DNA of 64,000 nucleotides from a virus: the IMG/VR virus record IMGVR_UViG_3300021138_000002, positions 62,001-126,000 of that record. One strand, given 5' to 3'. Shown in pieces: positions 35,358 to 44,172 of this stretch (position 1 is the first letter of the stretch; each line of letters starts with the position of its first letter). A program made the translations under genes and the position numbers. Under the pieces are notes generated by a model. That model worked only from the letters and a program-made list of their open reading frames with translations, did no database searches and was not told the origin of the DNA.

Positions 35358-37247
35358 ATGCTGACCCAATGCTTACACGAATATATACAGAATCCCAATT
35401 TGGCCCAGGCCAATTTTGATCTAGGCTGGGCCTATGAATCAATAGGACAAACCGGGGCAGCCATCAGTTTTTATTTGCGTACTGCTGAACGATCTGAAAC
35501 TGATCTTGAGCAATACGAAGCCCTGTTAAGGATGGCCTTGTGTTTTGAACGCCAACGCACCAGAGATGACACCGAAAAAGTCATACTGCAAAAAGCCATC
35601 AGCTTGTTACCCAGGAGACCCGAAGCCTATTTCGTATTGAGTCGCTTGCACGAAGTCAATCGCGAATGGCACGATGCTTATACCATGGCCAGCATTGGAT
35701 TGTCCACTTGTGATTTTGATTTGCCCGCACTGTCAACTGATGTACAATATCCAGGAAGATATGGACTGCTGTTTGAAAAGGGTGTAGCTGCATGGTGGGT
35801 GGGACAGACCGAACAGTCTAGAGAGATCATGCATGATCTAAAATTCAGTCACCGCATAACCGAAGCGTTCACAAACGCAGTCAACAGGAATCTGGCCAGC
35901 ATAGGATGGCCAAACACCACAACTCCGTACAAGCCCGACATGCAATCACGGTCTCGGGTACAATTTGCCGGTATTGCCACAGTTGAAAAGAATTACTCAC
36001 AGAGCTATCAAGATCTTTTTGTGTTATCAGCTACCAACGGAAAACGACAAGGTCGTTATTTGGAAATTGGCAGTGCTGAGCCATTCAAAAACAACAACAC
36101 AGCACTGTTGGAAACTGAATTTGGTTGGACCGGAGTCAGTGTAGATATCAATCAAGCTGTGGTAACCGACTTCATGAACAAACGCAACAATCTTGTGTTC
36201 TGTTTAGATGCTACCAAAATTGACTACGCCAAGTTCCTGGCCACGCTGGGATTTGCTGGCGACATGGACTATTTGCAAGTAGATTGCGATCCGCCCACTT
36301 ACTCGTTTGAAATATTGAAACGCATTCCTTTTGATCAGATGAGATTTGCTACTATCACGTTCGAGCACGATTACTATGTGGATACCACGATCAGGGATCA
36401 AGCAAGACAATATTTACGATCAAAAGGATATCGGTTGGCCGCTGGCAACGTGGCCTACAACAAGATACACAGCTACGAAGATTGGTGGATACATCCTGAC
36501 TTGGTTGATCCGGCTATACAGAAACTGTTGATAGAACCCGATGACACAATTAAATTTGCCGGTGATTATCTTTTTCCGACCGAGACTGTGGCATTGCCAA
36601 CCATCGCCGTTGAACCAGATCTGCCGGCAATCAATCGACCCAGATCAGTCATCTCAAGACCCAAGTCTGACTTGATCAATGCCAACTACATGCCGGGATT
36701 CTGGGTGGTGGACAATTTTTATAGTGATCCTGATGCTGTCAGAGCTTTTGCGTTACAACAAGAATATGAGCCCAGTGGTCCGGGAAAACCTTACATAGGC
36801 AGTCGTACCTACAAGCAATTTTTGTTTCCTGGCCTCAAGGAAGAATTTGAATACATCATGGGCAGAAAAATAACCGAATGGGAATCGCACGGCATGAACG
36901 GTCGATTCCAGTTCAATGTCGAGGGCGAACCCTTGGTCTATCATGCCGATCTACAACAGTGGGCGGCCATGTTGTATCTCACTCCCAATGCTCCTTATCA
37001 AACAGGAACCATGACACACGCTCTCAAAGGCACAGACATACGACACAGCAGTCATCCTGAGTTTGGTCGCTGTTTTAGACCGGGTTCAAGAAATCTTGAC
37101 AAAACACCGTTTGAAGATGTGGATATCCTGGGTAATGTGTACAACCGCCTGGTCATATTCAATGCCGGATACCTGCACAGTGCTTGTGGGTATTTTGGTT
37201 GGACACAAGAAAATTCACGATTGTGGCAAATGTTCTTTTTTGATTAA
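35358..37247 (+). CDS. Three-domain protein: TPR, FkbM-type methyltransferase, 2OG-Fe(II) oxygenase-like (DUF6445)
   Basis: A 629-residue fusion. Residues about 1-190 are TPR-like helices (NLAQANFDLGWAYESIGQTGAAISFYLRTAE). Residues about 205-410 are an FkbM-type methyltransferase: SYQDLFVLSATNGKRQGRYLEIGSAEPF (SAM loop), WTGVSVDIN, and DYLQVDCDPPTYSFEIL. Residues about 440-629 look like a DUF6445/2OG oxygenase domain: NYMPGFWVVDNFYSDPDAVRAFAL, LVYHADLQQWAAMLYLTPNAP with a likely metal-binding H-x-D near residue 525, and NRLVIFNAGYLHSACGYFG with a distal H. It may methylate and hydroxylate a protein or glycan. The substrate is unknown. It is cotranslated with the GH130-like gene. Confidence 0.75.
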   Translation: MLTQCLHEYIQNPNLAQANFDLGWAYESIGQTGAAISFYLRTAERSETDLEQYEALLRMALCFERQRTRDDTEKVILQKAISLLPRRPEAYFVLSRLHEVNREWHDAYTMASIGLSTCDFDLPALSTDVQYPGRYGLLFEKGVAAWWVGQTEQSREIMHDLKFSHRITEAFTNAVNRNLASIGWPNTTTPYKPDMQSRSRVQFAGIATVEKNYSQSYQDLFVLSATNGKRQGRYLEIGSAEPFKNNNTALLETEFGWTGVSVDINQAVVTDFMNKRNNLVFCLDATKIDYAKFLATLGFAGDMDYLQVDCDPPTYSFEILKRIPFDQMRFATITFEHDYYVDTTIRDQARQYLRSKGYRLAAGNVAYNKIHSYEDWWIHPDLVDPAIQKLLIEPDDTIKFAGDYLFPTETVALPTIAVEPDLPAINRPRSVISRPKSDLINANYMPGFWVVDNFYSDPDAVRAFALQQEYEPSGPGKPYIGSRTYKQFLFPGLKEEFEYIMGRKITEWESHGMNGRFQFNVEGEPLVYHADLQQWAAMLYLTPNAPYQTGTMTHALKGTDIRHSSHPEFGRCFRPGSRNLDKTPFEDVDILGNVYNRLVIFNAGYLHSACGYFGWTQENSRLWQMFFFD

Positions 37248-37250
37248 ATA
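37243..37250 (+). promoter_or_regulatory. Late promoter box (ATTAAATA) overlapping a stop codon
   Basis: The TAA stop of the fusion gene is inside the box. The next ATG (37269) follows after 19 nt with AAGGAAC. Confidence 0.55.
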
Positions 37251-37268
37251 TTACAACAAGGAACAACC

Positions 37269-37931
37269 ATGGACGCACGATACAGACGAGATTATCCCGG
37301 AGAGTTTGTAATACTAAACACCCGCTGGGCCGGTGGTAAAAAAGAAGAAACACGAGAGTGGATTGCCAACCCTATTGAAAATCATCATATCAGCGGCCGT
37401 GCTGCCTGCATAGGACACACAGCAGAAAAACAATACTTTGACTATACACGACTACAACGCCATCGAGGCGGTTTGCTTGGTTCAAAAAAATTACAAACCT
37501 ATGGCATAGGTGATATAGCTCAAGAAATGCGACTGGATTTCACAATCGAAACACGCAGACCGCAGTTGGCTGACTTGATCGAATCTGGATATACCAAAAA
37601 CAACATCGTGTATACTGATGCCAGAAACTGTATCACCAACCCAGGCGAATTTTATCTTATTCCTTACAAGCCCAAATTGCTGGACCTGGTCATACTCATG
37701 TATTTGGCCGCATTTGACGGACACAGCGAAATATTCATGATAGGTTACCACAAAGAAACTGACGCAGGGAATCCCGGCTGGATCGATCAGGTCTGTGAAG
37801 TGATGCGTGCCTATTCGGGTACTCAATTTACTTTTGCTGGTGAACCCACAAACATGCCCGACAGTTGGTTGGATTTGCCCAATGCTCGTGCGTTAAACTA
37901 TCGAGACTTCATAGGCTACTGCGACATTTGA
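37269..37931 (+). CDS. Conserved hypothetical protein (DARYRRDYPGEF family)
   Basis: A 220-residue protein with AAGGAAC as Shine-Dalgarno. The N-terminus MDARYRRDYPGEFVILNTRW, then REWIANPIENHHISGRAACIGH and YDYTRL-type text, then HRGGLLGSKKLQTYG, and a C-terminal alpha/beta region (LLDLVILMYLAAFDGHSEIFMIGYHKE) form a pattern I associate with conserved unknown proteins of T4-like phages near neck genes. The last part could be a Rossmann-type half. No catalytic residues can be named. The end overlaps the converging Nudix gene by 16 nt. Confidence 0.55.
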   Translation: MDARYRRDYPGEFVILNTRWAGGKKEETREWIANPIENHHISGRAACIGHTAEKQYFDYTRLQRHRGGLLGSKKLQTYGIGDIAQEMRLDFTIETRRPQLADLIESGYTKNNIVYTDARNCITNPGEFYLIPYKPKLLDLVILMYLAAFDGHSEIFMIGYHKETDAGNPGWIDQVCEVMRAYSGTQFTFAGEPTNMPDSWLDLPNARALNYRDFIGYCDI

Positions 37932-38356
37932 ATCTGTGCTTCCATCACATGGATTTTGTCTTGCACAGCATCAAAATTCACGGTGCTCCATAGTCCCGGA
38001 TGTAAAGGTTTAGGCCAGCGTCCGGATGCTATCCAGGCCCAACCCACGTGCTCGTCGTTTAGGACCGGTGCGAATTCGGCCGACACACTGCAAAAAAATG
38101 TATGATACGCAAAGCCCGAATCGGCTGTGGTAAATTTTTCCAAAGGTACCAGTTTCAAATAGTCGGGCATTGAGCCCAATTCCTCAGTGCATTCTCGCAC
38201 CATGGCCTGCATGAGAGTTTCTCCAGGTTCAACACGACCGCCTGGTAATCCCCAGGTGTCTGGATGCTTGTGATCGTTACGCATGAGATACAGGTAGGTG
38301 TTGGTTTTCACACTATAAAACCAAATGCCCACTGCATTTACAATACCAGAGTCCAT
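37916..38356 (-). CDS. Nudix hydrolase
   Basis: A 146-residue protein from the ATG at 38356, which has a perfect AAAGGAGG Shine-Dalgarno. An 18-codon upstream extension exists but lies in the gp15 gene. The Nudix box reads GGRVEPGETLMQAMVRE-CTEELG (residues 39-61), with the metal-binding REx2EE at 54-59. Before it, LMRNDHKHPDTWGLPGG is typical of phage and bacterial Nudix enzymes that hydrolyse nucleoside diphosphate derivatives (nucleotide sugars, NADH, oxidised dNTPs, or RNA 5' ends). It is cotranscribed with gp15 (19 nt overlap). The substrate cannot be told from sequence. Confidence 0.9.
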   Translation of the reverse strand: MDSGIVNAVGIWFYSVKTNTYLYLMRNDHKHPDTWGLPGGRVEPGETLMQAMVRECTEELGSMPDYLKLVPLEKFTTADSGFAYHTFFCSVSAEFAPVLNDEHVGWAWIASGRWPKPLHPGLWSTVNFDAVQDKIHVMEAQIQMSQ

Positions 38357-39741
38357 GAGCCTCCTTTGTATAGACCTTGATAGCTTTTGACCCAAGCGTC
38401 GCCGGTCCATCTATATTGCAGTTCGGTGTTTATGTTGGTCACATACTGATAGTTGTCGGGGCTGGTTGTGCTGTCAAAAGACACCACCCAACTGCCGCCA
38501 TCATATTCCACGATGTCATTGGCATTGGCCACCATGGGTTGTCCAGCCAGACCCGACCATGCAGCAGCATTGGCAGTGTTGTCGTTCCAACTGCCGGTGC
38601 TTTCGGTCAGCAAATATCTAGTGCCTTCCGCAGCGTCAGGCAGGCCGGCTCCGGGTCCACTCAACAACGGATTGATAACAGCGTTGACCGGTGACAGGGT
38701 ATTGGCTGGCACAGTGTCTATGTTCACATTGAACAACAAGAATCTATCATCGGTAGGATCAAAACTCACAGTGCCGATCACATCGGTGCCGTCGGGCTGT
38801 TCCAGGCTGACATAACTGATTCCCGGTCTCAATGTACCATACATGCCGACCACAGAGGACCACATGAGGTTGCTGTCTGGACTGTCTGGCGGAATCAAAC
38901 TGGCGTCAGACTGATCGATCACTTCGGGTGCTCTTAACACTTGTAGAGTGTTGTTGATCAACAACACCTGATAGTTGAAAGGTGTAAAGGCCTGTCTGGT
39001 TCCTAGCAATAGATCGTTATCAGTAATGGCCAAGCTGGCGTCACCGTTGGCATTGTAGATACTAGCCACGATGCGTTCGACCACGCCCAGCTTTTTGACC
39101 TTGGCTGGACTGGAAATCCACATGGGCAATTTGAATCTTAAGGTGGCTATGTCGATGGGATTTTCTGTACCTACCGGAATACTGCGACTGCTCCACGTGA
39201 CATCATCCAAATATAACGTACTGAGACTGGTCCAATCTATGTAGTTATCGGTACTTTGTATTTCTAAACTGGGATTGAATAGCACCAGGATCTGTTCCAA
39301 CAACTGCATTTTTTGATTGGTATTCGACGTCCATAGGTCCAAATTTATTGTGAGTTCAAACGGCACTGGCATGACTCGATCTATGGTAAATGCATTGCCT
39401 TGCGTGGTTTCGTAAGTGTCGGTCATGCTGTCGTAGGTTCTTTGACGCACCTGGATGGTGCTGACAAAGTTGGGCTCCTGGATCATGGACCTGTTGTATT
39501 TGAGATCAGTAATATAAAAAGTCATTAACGGCGTGCTGGGCAATTCATTAGCCGAGTTTTGTTGTATGATGGTCTGGGCCTGTCGGCTGCTGTCACCGTA
39601 GCGTACTGGCACACGAACTAGTGTGTCGTTTTTACCTTCTTCGTTGCGACCGTATTCAACTTGAAAGTTACTAAAAATCCTAGAAAATTGCAAAAGGAAT
39701 CTTCTGATCTGGGCATCATAAAAATATTGTGTAACTGCCAT
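38338..39741 (-). CDS. 15: Tail completion and sheath stabiliser gp15
   Basis: A 467-residue homologue of T4 gp15, which caps the tail and joins it to the head. Family signatures: AVTQYFYDAQIRRFLLQFSRIFSNFQVEYG, RVPVRYGDSSRQAQTIIQQNSAN, PTPLMTFYITDLKYNR-type text, PFELTINLDLWTSNTNQKMQLLEQILVLFNP, and DNYIDWTSLSTLYLDDVTWSSRS. T4 gp15 is 272 aa. The extra C-terminal part (from about residue 270) has the NDIVEYDGGSWVVSFDS and LQYRWTGDAWVKSYQGLY repeats seen in aquatic relatives. It is next to gp14 with 2 nt between. Confidence 0.88.
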   Translation of the reverse strand: MAVTQYFYDAQIRRFLLQFSRIFSNFQVEYGRNEEGKNDTLVRVPVRYGDSSRQAQTIIQQNSANELPSTPLMTFYITDLKYNRSMIQEPNFVSTIQVRQRTYDSMTDTYETTQGNAFTIDRVMPVPFELTINLDLWTSNTNQKMQLLEQILVLFNPSLEIQSTDNYIDWTSLSTLYLDDVTWSSRSIPVGTENPIDIATLRFKLPMWISSPAKVKKLGVVERIVASIYNANGDASLAITDNDLLLGTRQAFTPFNYQVLLINNTLQVLRAPEVIDQSDASLIPPDSPDSNLMWSSVVGMYGTLRPGISYVSLEQPDGTDVIGTVSFDPTDDRFLLFNVNIDTVPANTLSPVNAVINPLLSGPGAGLPDAAEGTRYLLTESTGSWNDNTANAAAWSGLAGQPMVANANDIVEYDGGSWVVSFDSTTSPDNYQYVTNINTELQYRWTGDAWVKSYQGLYKGGSWTLVL

Positions 39742-39743
39742 GA

Positions 39744-41117
39744 TTATCGTCCTGGTGGTCTTGGGTTTGGTGGTAAATTACCGCCTTGATCCCCATTGTC
39801 GGCCAAGGGTTTGAGTATTTGGCTGAGACTTTGACGACTCGGTATGTTACCCATATCGGTGGTCGGTACAGTGTATGTATTGTTTACGAAGCTGTTGCGT
39901 TGAGTTTGTGCAGCCGGTGCCAGGTCAAGGTCGGTGCGAACAGCATCTTCGATTGCTATCCATCTGGCACCATCGTAACGGAACAGCCTGTTGGGCACAT
40001 AATCTAGGCGTAATGCGTAGGTTCCGGCAACCGGGTTGGGTGGAAAACTCACACCAGGCACAACTGGCAAGCCGTTTGGCGGTAACAGGTATCCGGTTTC
40101 AGGATCATATCCACCGGTCAAATAACCCAGTGTGTAACCAAATCCAGTTGGGGTGTCGCCCACGCCAGTCTGTGTGCCGCTGACCAAACTGCCATCATCA
40201 CTGGCCAACAGTCCATCTCCACTGGGCCCGCCCAGTTGATTGGTCGGCAATATATAAAATTTTGTAGTGTCGTATCCACTAAACGGCACATCTGCCTGCG
40301 CCTGTGTCAATAATGCATCATTGATCTGTAAGTCTTTGGGACGAGTGCTCATACGATCGCCTACTGTGGCCGGATTGTCAACGGGAGTCCAGTAGGCGGT
40401 ATCGGTTATGGGCGTGCCCGGTGGTACCGGTCCATTGGCTTGATAATAGGTGTTGCCATCTAACACAGTGGTTCCTCCTGGATAAAAATTTCCTGGATCC
40501 CAGATGTTGTCGGGCATGAAAGGTTTGTTCACGATCTGTTGAAACTCTTGGGCATTGACCATTGGTGTGGCCTTCACACGCCACAGGTGCGGCAACCAGG
40601 TTTGGCTGAATCCTTCTGATGCATAGTCGGCATCTTGTATCACATAATACTTGGGCAACGGTAATGGTATAGTGGGATCCAGCGGATAGTAATCTTTGAG
40701 ATTGGGCAATTCCAACACATCACCTGACATCAGTTTACGACCAAAAGTGTCAATCATTTTATTGTAGGCAAATGTAATAAACAAAGTATCATTGGCTAGG
40801 AATAGGCCAAATTGTGTAAGGTCAAAATCAAGGTCTTGCTGGCGATAAACACCACGCATAATGTACACATCGGGATCATATGCTCTATCTCTATTTTCTA
40901 ACAACAGTAAGTCTTCGATATACAACGGATTACTACTATCGTAGACTGGCAATGTGGCATCATTGTTGCCAGGATTCGGTGAATTATCCACAATTGGACC
41001 AAGATATTTATGTATCAGTACATCAACACCTCCTACGGTGTACATCTCAGTTATTGTACGATCAAAAAATTGATAATCTTTTGTCCGATTTGGACGATAC
41101 ATGGAAAGTCTTGGCAT
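39744..41117 (-). CDS. 14: Neck protein gp14
   Basis: A 457-residue homologue of T4 gp14 (256 aa), which together with gp13 closes the filled head and binds the tail. The N-terminus MPRLSMYRPNRTKDYQFFDRTITEMYTVGGVDVLIHKYLGP, then YIEDLLLLENRDRAYDPDVYIMRGVYRQQDLDFDLTQFGLFL, and KLMSGDVLELPNLKDYYPLD are characteristic. The middle and the C-terminus (from about residue 230) carry a long insertion rich in P, D, G and T (PQ- and PPN-containing), absent in T4. It starts 7 nt from the end of the HNH gene, with a TAAATA box inside that gene. Confidence 0.88.
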   Translation of the reverse strand: MPRLSMYRPNRTKDYQFFDRTITEMYTVGGVDVLIHKYLGPIVDNSPNPGNNDATLPVYDSSNPLYIEDLLLLENRDRAYDPDVYIMRGVYRQQDLDFDLTQFGLFLANDTLFITFAYNKMIDTFGRKLMSGDVLELPNLKDYYPLDPTIPLPLPKYYVIQDADYASEGFSQTWLPHLWRVKATPMVNAQEFQQIVNKPFMPDNIWDPGNFYPGGTTVLDGNTYYQANGPVPPGTPITDTAYWTPVDNPATVGDRMSTRPKDLQINDALLTQAQADVPFSGYDTTKFYILPTNQLGGPSGDGLLASDDGSLVSGTQTGVGDTPTGFGYTLGYLTGGYDPETGYLLPPNGLPVVPGVSFPPNPVAGTYALRLDYVPNRLFRYDGARWIAIEDAVRTDLDLAPAAQTQRNSFVNNTYTVPTTDMGNIPSRQSLSQILKPLADNGDQGGNLPPNPRPPGR

Positions 41118-41123
41118 AATATA

Positions 41124-41699
41124 CTATTTAGCGGATTTTATTGTCTTGCAGTTATCCCCGTGCCATCGTTTATAATTAGTACCACCCTTACCGGTATGAT
41201 TACAATTTGGGCACACCCATTTTACAAGAGATGTATGTGTGCCACGATTTATTGAATCTTGTGCTAATGTGTTGCCCAATAAATGATGTGTTCCTGCTTC
41301 TCTGCGACGTTTGTTGCTTTCTCTTTGTATAGCACCACCTAACATATGATGCGTGCCTTCTTGCAAACGTTTAAGCTGAACATTTCTTTGAAATCCTTCT
41401 CTTAAAAATGGATGATCGCCCCTGGCTAATCTAGCTTGAGAGTGCTTACTTGCTAATTCTGATTTTTCTTGAGGAGATATACCCATACGTTTTGACATTA
41501 TTAAACACGCACCATAATCACCTTGAGAATAGTGTATGGCGTAATGTTCTTCTATGGTTACTAGTTTAAGATTGCTAATATCGTTATTTTCGTGATTGCC
41601 ATCTATATGATGAACTTCGTAACTACGGTTGTTAGCATCTTTGGGAATCTCACCAAAATATTTTTTGTATATAGCTCGTGGGTATATTCTTTTACGCAT
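41124..41699 (-). CDS. HNH homing endonuclease
   Basis: A 191-residue protein from the ATG at 41699, chosen because a perfect TATAAATA box lies 6 nt upstream. The upstream open frame of 18 codons is then not translated. The HNH nuclease motif is RSYEVHHIDGNHENNDISNLKLVT (H-H followed by N, in the beta-beta-alpha metal arrangement), with a later EEHYAIHY segment. The C-terminus has a zinc-finger-like CPNC...HGDNC. The middle is rich in RESNKRRREAGTHH-type repeats that may bind DNA. It is a free-standing, likely selfish, gene between the gp14 operon and an unknown gene. It has AT-rich codons compared with its neighbours. Confidence 0.85.
   Translation of the reverse strand: MRKRIYPRAIYKKYFGEIPKDANNRSYEVHHIDGNHENNDISNLKLVTIEEHYAIHYSQGDYGACLIMSKRMGISPQEKSELASKHSQARLARGDHPFLREGFQRNVQLKRLQEGTHHMLGGAIQRESNKRRREAGTHHLLGNTLAQDSINRGTHTSLVKWVCPNCNHTGKGGTNYKRWHGDNCKTIKSAK
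41125..41132 (-). promoter_or_regulatory. Late promoter box (GCTAAATA) for gp14
   Basis: On the minus strand GCTAAATAG ends 8 nt before the gp14 ATG (41117). The TAG stop of the HNH gene is part of it. Confidence 0.5.
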
Positions 41700-41704
41700 A
41701 AGAG

Positions 41705-41712
41705 TATTTATA
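41705..41712 (-). promoter_or_regulatory. Consensus late promoter TATAAATA (minus)
   Basis: Perfect late box on the minus strand ending 6 nt before the ATG at 41699 of the HNH gene. Confidence 0.65.
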
Positions 41713-41771
41713 ATAATATGATTGATATAGTAAAAGTTTGACCAAAAATCCAAAACAGGATAAAATACTAT

Positions 41772-42026
41772 ATGGACAAATTACTAGAACGAGTAGAACA
41801 GGCTGAACGTCAAATCGCCGCTGTACGCAATCGGACAGCACGCAGAGATCTGATCAAAATGCTCAAACCCATAGATTCTGCTTTGAACCGAATGAGCCAA
41901 GAAAGTGTAGAATGCCGTAGACTACATCGAGCCACAGCACGTTATCAGCAGTTGGAGCAAGAAGCCCAGGATTTGATAAATCATCTGGAAAAATACCTGG
42001 TGTTTGCCTGTTTGTTGGGCGGTTGA
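41772..42026 (+). CDS. Small coiled-coil hypothetical protein
   Basis: An 84-residue protein, helical and charged (LERVEQAERQIAAVRNRTARRDLIK, then RLHRATARYQQLEQEAQDLINHLEKYL). It forms a probable coiled coil. No family is recognised. The ATG lies 6 nt after TAAAAT (41761-41766), a possible sigma70 -10 box, without Shine-Dalgarno. It is followed at short distance by the 384-residue conserved unknown. Confidence 0.5.
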   Translation: MDKLLERVEQAERQIAAVRNRTARRDLIKMLKPIDSALNRMSQESVECRRLHRATARYQQLEQEAQDLINHLEKYLVFACLLGG

Positions 42027-42078
42027 CCAAAAACGGCAATGGCGCTATAATAAACAACAAAATACTCAAGGACAAAGC

Positions 42079-43230
42079 ATGGTCAAAACTAAAAAAACCG
42101 CCTCAGAAATCAAATCGTTAAATCCCAAAAGTGCCGATGTAAAATATACCGGAACTGAACCTGCCTGGCGATTGGTCTTGACTGACGGTGATCGCGTCAG
42201 TGCCATGCTCAAGGCCTTTGCTTGGTACAACTATCACTATGGTAAAAAAGAAGCCAAGGACATGATAGCACACTGGCTCGAGCATCACGATCGTGCTCGA
42301 GATGCCAAACTGTTGAGAGGTATTCCTGACAGCCAGATCCGCAGTACCACGGCCTGGGTATGTAGGATGAACATGGTTGGGTTAGAATTGAGTGAACACG
42401 AGCTGAGTGTTGTTGACTCACAAATTGCCGACATGTTGAAAATCAAACAGGAAGTGGTCAAGACTGTGAGTGCGGAAGAAACTGCACAGGCTCGCATGAC
42501 CATACAAGATCATTTACGAGAGCGTATAAGTGAATGTGCCGGCGAACTAGAAGGCATGCTTGATGAGTTTTTGAATCAAGGTGCCAAGATGTCAGCTGAC
42601 TTCAAGCCCATAGCACAGATACGCGGCATGAATGTGGCTCCGCAAATGATAGGTACCATTGCTGATTCTTGGAAACAACGTCTGGCCGAATTTGAAGAAA
42701 CCCTAGAAGGTCGTGACGGAGATCTAGTTGAAGCATACGGACATTTGACCAAATTGCAGTTGCGTAACTGCATAAAATTCTGCGAAACTGTGATCAACGA
42801 CTGTGCCAGTTATGTACAGATCAAAAAGGTCGAACGCAAACCCCGGGCTAAAAAAGCTGTGAGCCCAGAAAAATTATCCAGTCGATTCAAGTATCTCAAA
42901 CAGTTTGATGAATTGGCGTTGACATCAATCAGTCCGGCCACGTTGGTCAATGCCAGTGAAGCTTGGCTGTACGATACCAAAAAACGCAAACTGATCCACG
43001 TGGTAGCCGACACTCATGTGGGCACGTTCACTGTGAAAGGAAGCAGCATCGTGGCCTTTGATGCGGCCAACAGCTCACAGAAAACCCTGCGTCGACCGGC
43101 CGAGCAGATCAAGTCCATAACTTCGGTTGGCAAACCAGCGGCTCGCAAAGTGTACAAAGATATCAAGAGCACCGAAATCAAATTCAACGGACGTGGCAAC
43201 GAAAACTTGATCATACTACGAGCCTGGTAA
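42079..43230 (+). CDS. Conserved phage protein of unknown function
   Basis: A 383-residue protein with an AAGGA Shine-Dalgarno (an upstream TTG at 42004 is less likely). A TATAAT box lies at 42046. The N-terminal half is helical (VSAMLKAFAWYNYHYGKKEAKDMIAHWL, then ISECAGELEGMLDEFLNQG). The C-terminal part has a basic stretch (VERKPRAKKAVSPEKLSSRFKYLKQ) and a beta-rich end (LTSISPATLVNASEAWLYDTKKRKLIHVVADTHVGTFTVKG). Similar proteins occur in T4-like phages beside structural genes. No enzymatic motif is visible. The basic helix suggests nucleic-acid binding, which is only an inference. Confidence 0.6.
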   Translation: MVKTKKTASEIKSLNPKSADVKYTGTEPAWRLVLTDGDRVSAMLKAFAWYNYHYGKKEAKDMIAHWLEHHDRARDAKLLRGIPDSQIRSTTAWVCRMNMVGLELSEHELSVVDSQIADMLKIKQEVVKTVSAEETAQARMTIQDHLRERISECAGELEGMLDEFLNQGAKMSADFKPIAQIRGMNVAPQMIGTIADSWKQRLAEFEETLEGRDGDLVEAYGHLTKLQLRNCIKFCETVINDCASYVQIKKVERKPRAKKAVSPEKLSSRFKYLKQFDELALTSISPATLVNASEAWLYDTKKRKLIHVVADTHVGTFTVKGSSIVAFDAANSSQKTLRRPAEQIKSITSVGKPAARKVYKDIKSTEIKFNGRGNENLIILRAW

Positions 43231-43233
43231 ATA
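43226..43233 (+). promoter_or_regulatory. Late promoter box (GGTAAATA) before radical SAM gene
   Basis: The box ends 5 nt before the GTG start at 43238. The TAA stop of the preceding gene is inside. There is no Shine-Dalgarno. Confidence 0.55.
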
Positions 43234-43237
43234 TCCA

Positions 43238-44152
43238 GTGACCGACAATCGAATTATAATCCCCAAAGTTGAATTTTATATAACCAATGTTTGTAATCTG
43301 ACCTGTCATAATTGTAATCGTTACAACAATTATGATTTCCGTGGATGGCAACGCTGGAGTGACTATGAAGAAATTTATACCGAATGGGCCAAAAAGATAA
43401 ACATCAAACACATTGTGATCCTGGGCGGAGAACCATTGTTAAATCCCACAATTTGTGAGTGGATTGATGGGATTACCCAATTGTGGGGCCACTCGTGTCA
43501 AATAATAACCAATGGTACATATCTTAACAAAACACCTGGGTTGTACGATCTAGTTAAAAGACACAAGGCCTGGATACAGGTCAGCATACACAATGTCAAC
43601 GATCTAGATCGACATTTTCAAAATATTCGAGAGTTTCTTCAAGAGCCAATTGATTTTTTTCAAGACAAAACACAACTAGATGCGCACGGACACTCGGTTA
43701 CCAACGGATCTGATTATTTGTTTAAAGATCGTAACGGTGCCCAGGTGGCTGCATCTGTACAAGATTCTTTCTATAACATATCCATCTACCCCAACGAACG
43801 CAATCAGCTGACCTTGCACAACAACGATCCTGAACTGGCACATCAAGATTGTGGATTTGTAAAATATAAAAACTATCATTTCATTCGCGGCAAGTTGTAC
43901 AAATGCGGACCAGTGGCATTGTTGCCCGAATTTGATCTGCAATATCCATTGGCCATTTCAGACGCAGATCGACAGCTCTTAAACAGTTATCAACCCTTGG
44001 GCATTGATGAGTTTGAACAACATGGACGAGATTTTTTAAATAACATAGATCGTGTGATACCGCAGTGTAAATTCTGTCCTACCAAATTTGCCAACCAGCA
44101 AATTTTTGCCTTGAACAAAGCCGCAGGGGCCCACAGCTCCTTCAAGAATTAA
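43238..44152 (+). CDS. Radical SAM protein with C-terminal SPASM-like cluster (tandem copy 1)
   Basis: A 304-residue protein with a GTG start. Core motif CNLTCHNC (C19, C23, C26), GGEP at 63-66, then ITNGTYL. The C-terminal part has DCGFVKYKNYHFIRGKLYKCGPVALLPEF and CKFCPTK, which should ligate an auxiliary Fe-S cluster. The segment RGKLYKCGPVAL is shared with the next gene. The protein is about 55% identical by eye to the gene at 44173, so the pair is a tandem duplication. Such enzymes often modify ribosomally made peptides. The substrate is unknown. Confidence 0.88.
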   Translation: MTDNRIIIPKVEFYITNVCNLTCHNCNRYNNYDFRGWQRWSDYEEIYTEWAKKINIKHIVILGGEPLLNPTICEWIDGITQLWGHSCQIITNGTYLNKTPGLYDLVKRHKAWIQVSIHNVNDLDRHFQNIREFLQEPIDFFQDKTQLDAHGHSVTNGSDYLFKDRNGAQVAASVQDSFYNISIYPNERNQLTLHNNDPELAHQDCGFVKYKNYHFIRGKLYKCGPVALLPEFDLQYPLAISDADRQLLNSYQPLGIDEFEQHGRDFLNNIDRVIPQCKFCPTKFANQQIFALNKAAGAHSSFKN

Positions 44153-44158
44153 ACGCCC

Positions 44159-44166
44159 GGTAAATA
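44159..44166 (+). promoter_or_regulatory. Late promoter box (GGTAAATA) before second radical SAM gene
   Basis: The box ends 7 nt before the ATG at 44173. There is no Shine-Dalgarno. Confidence 0.55.
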
Positions 44167-44172
44167 TAGCAC

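Noticed and set aside
41124-41699. Intron or intein in gp14 caused by the HNH gene
   Set aside because: gp14 is full-length and begins next to the HNH stop. The HNH gene is free-standing.
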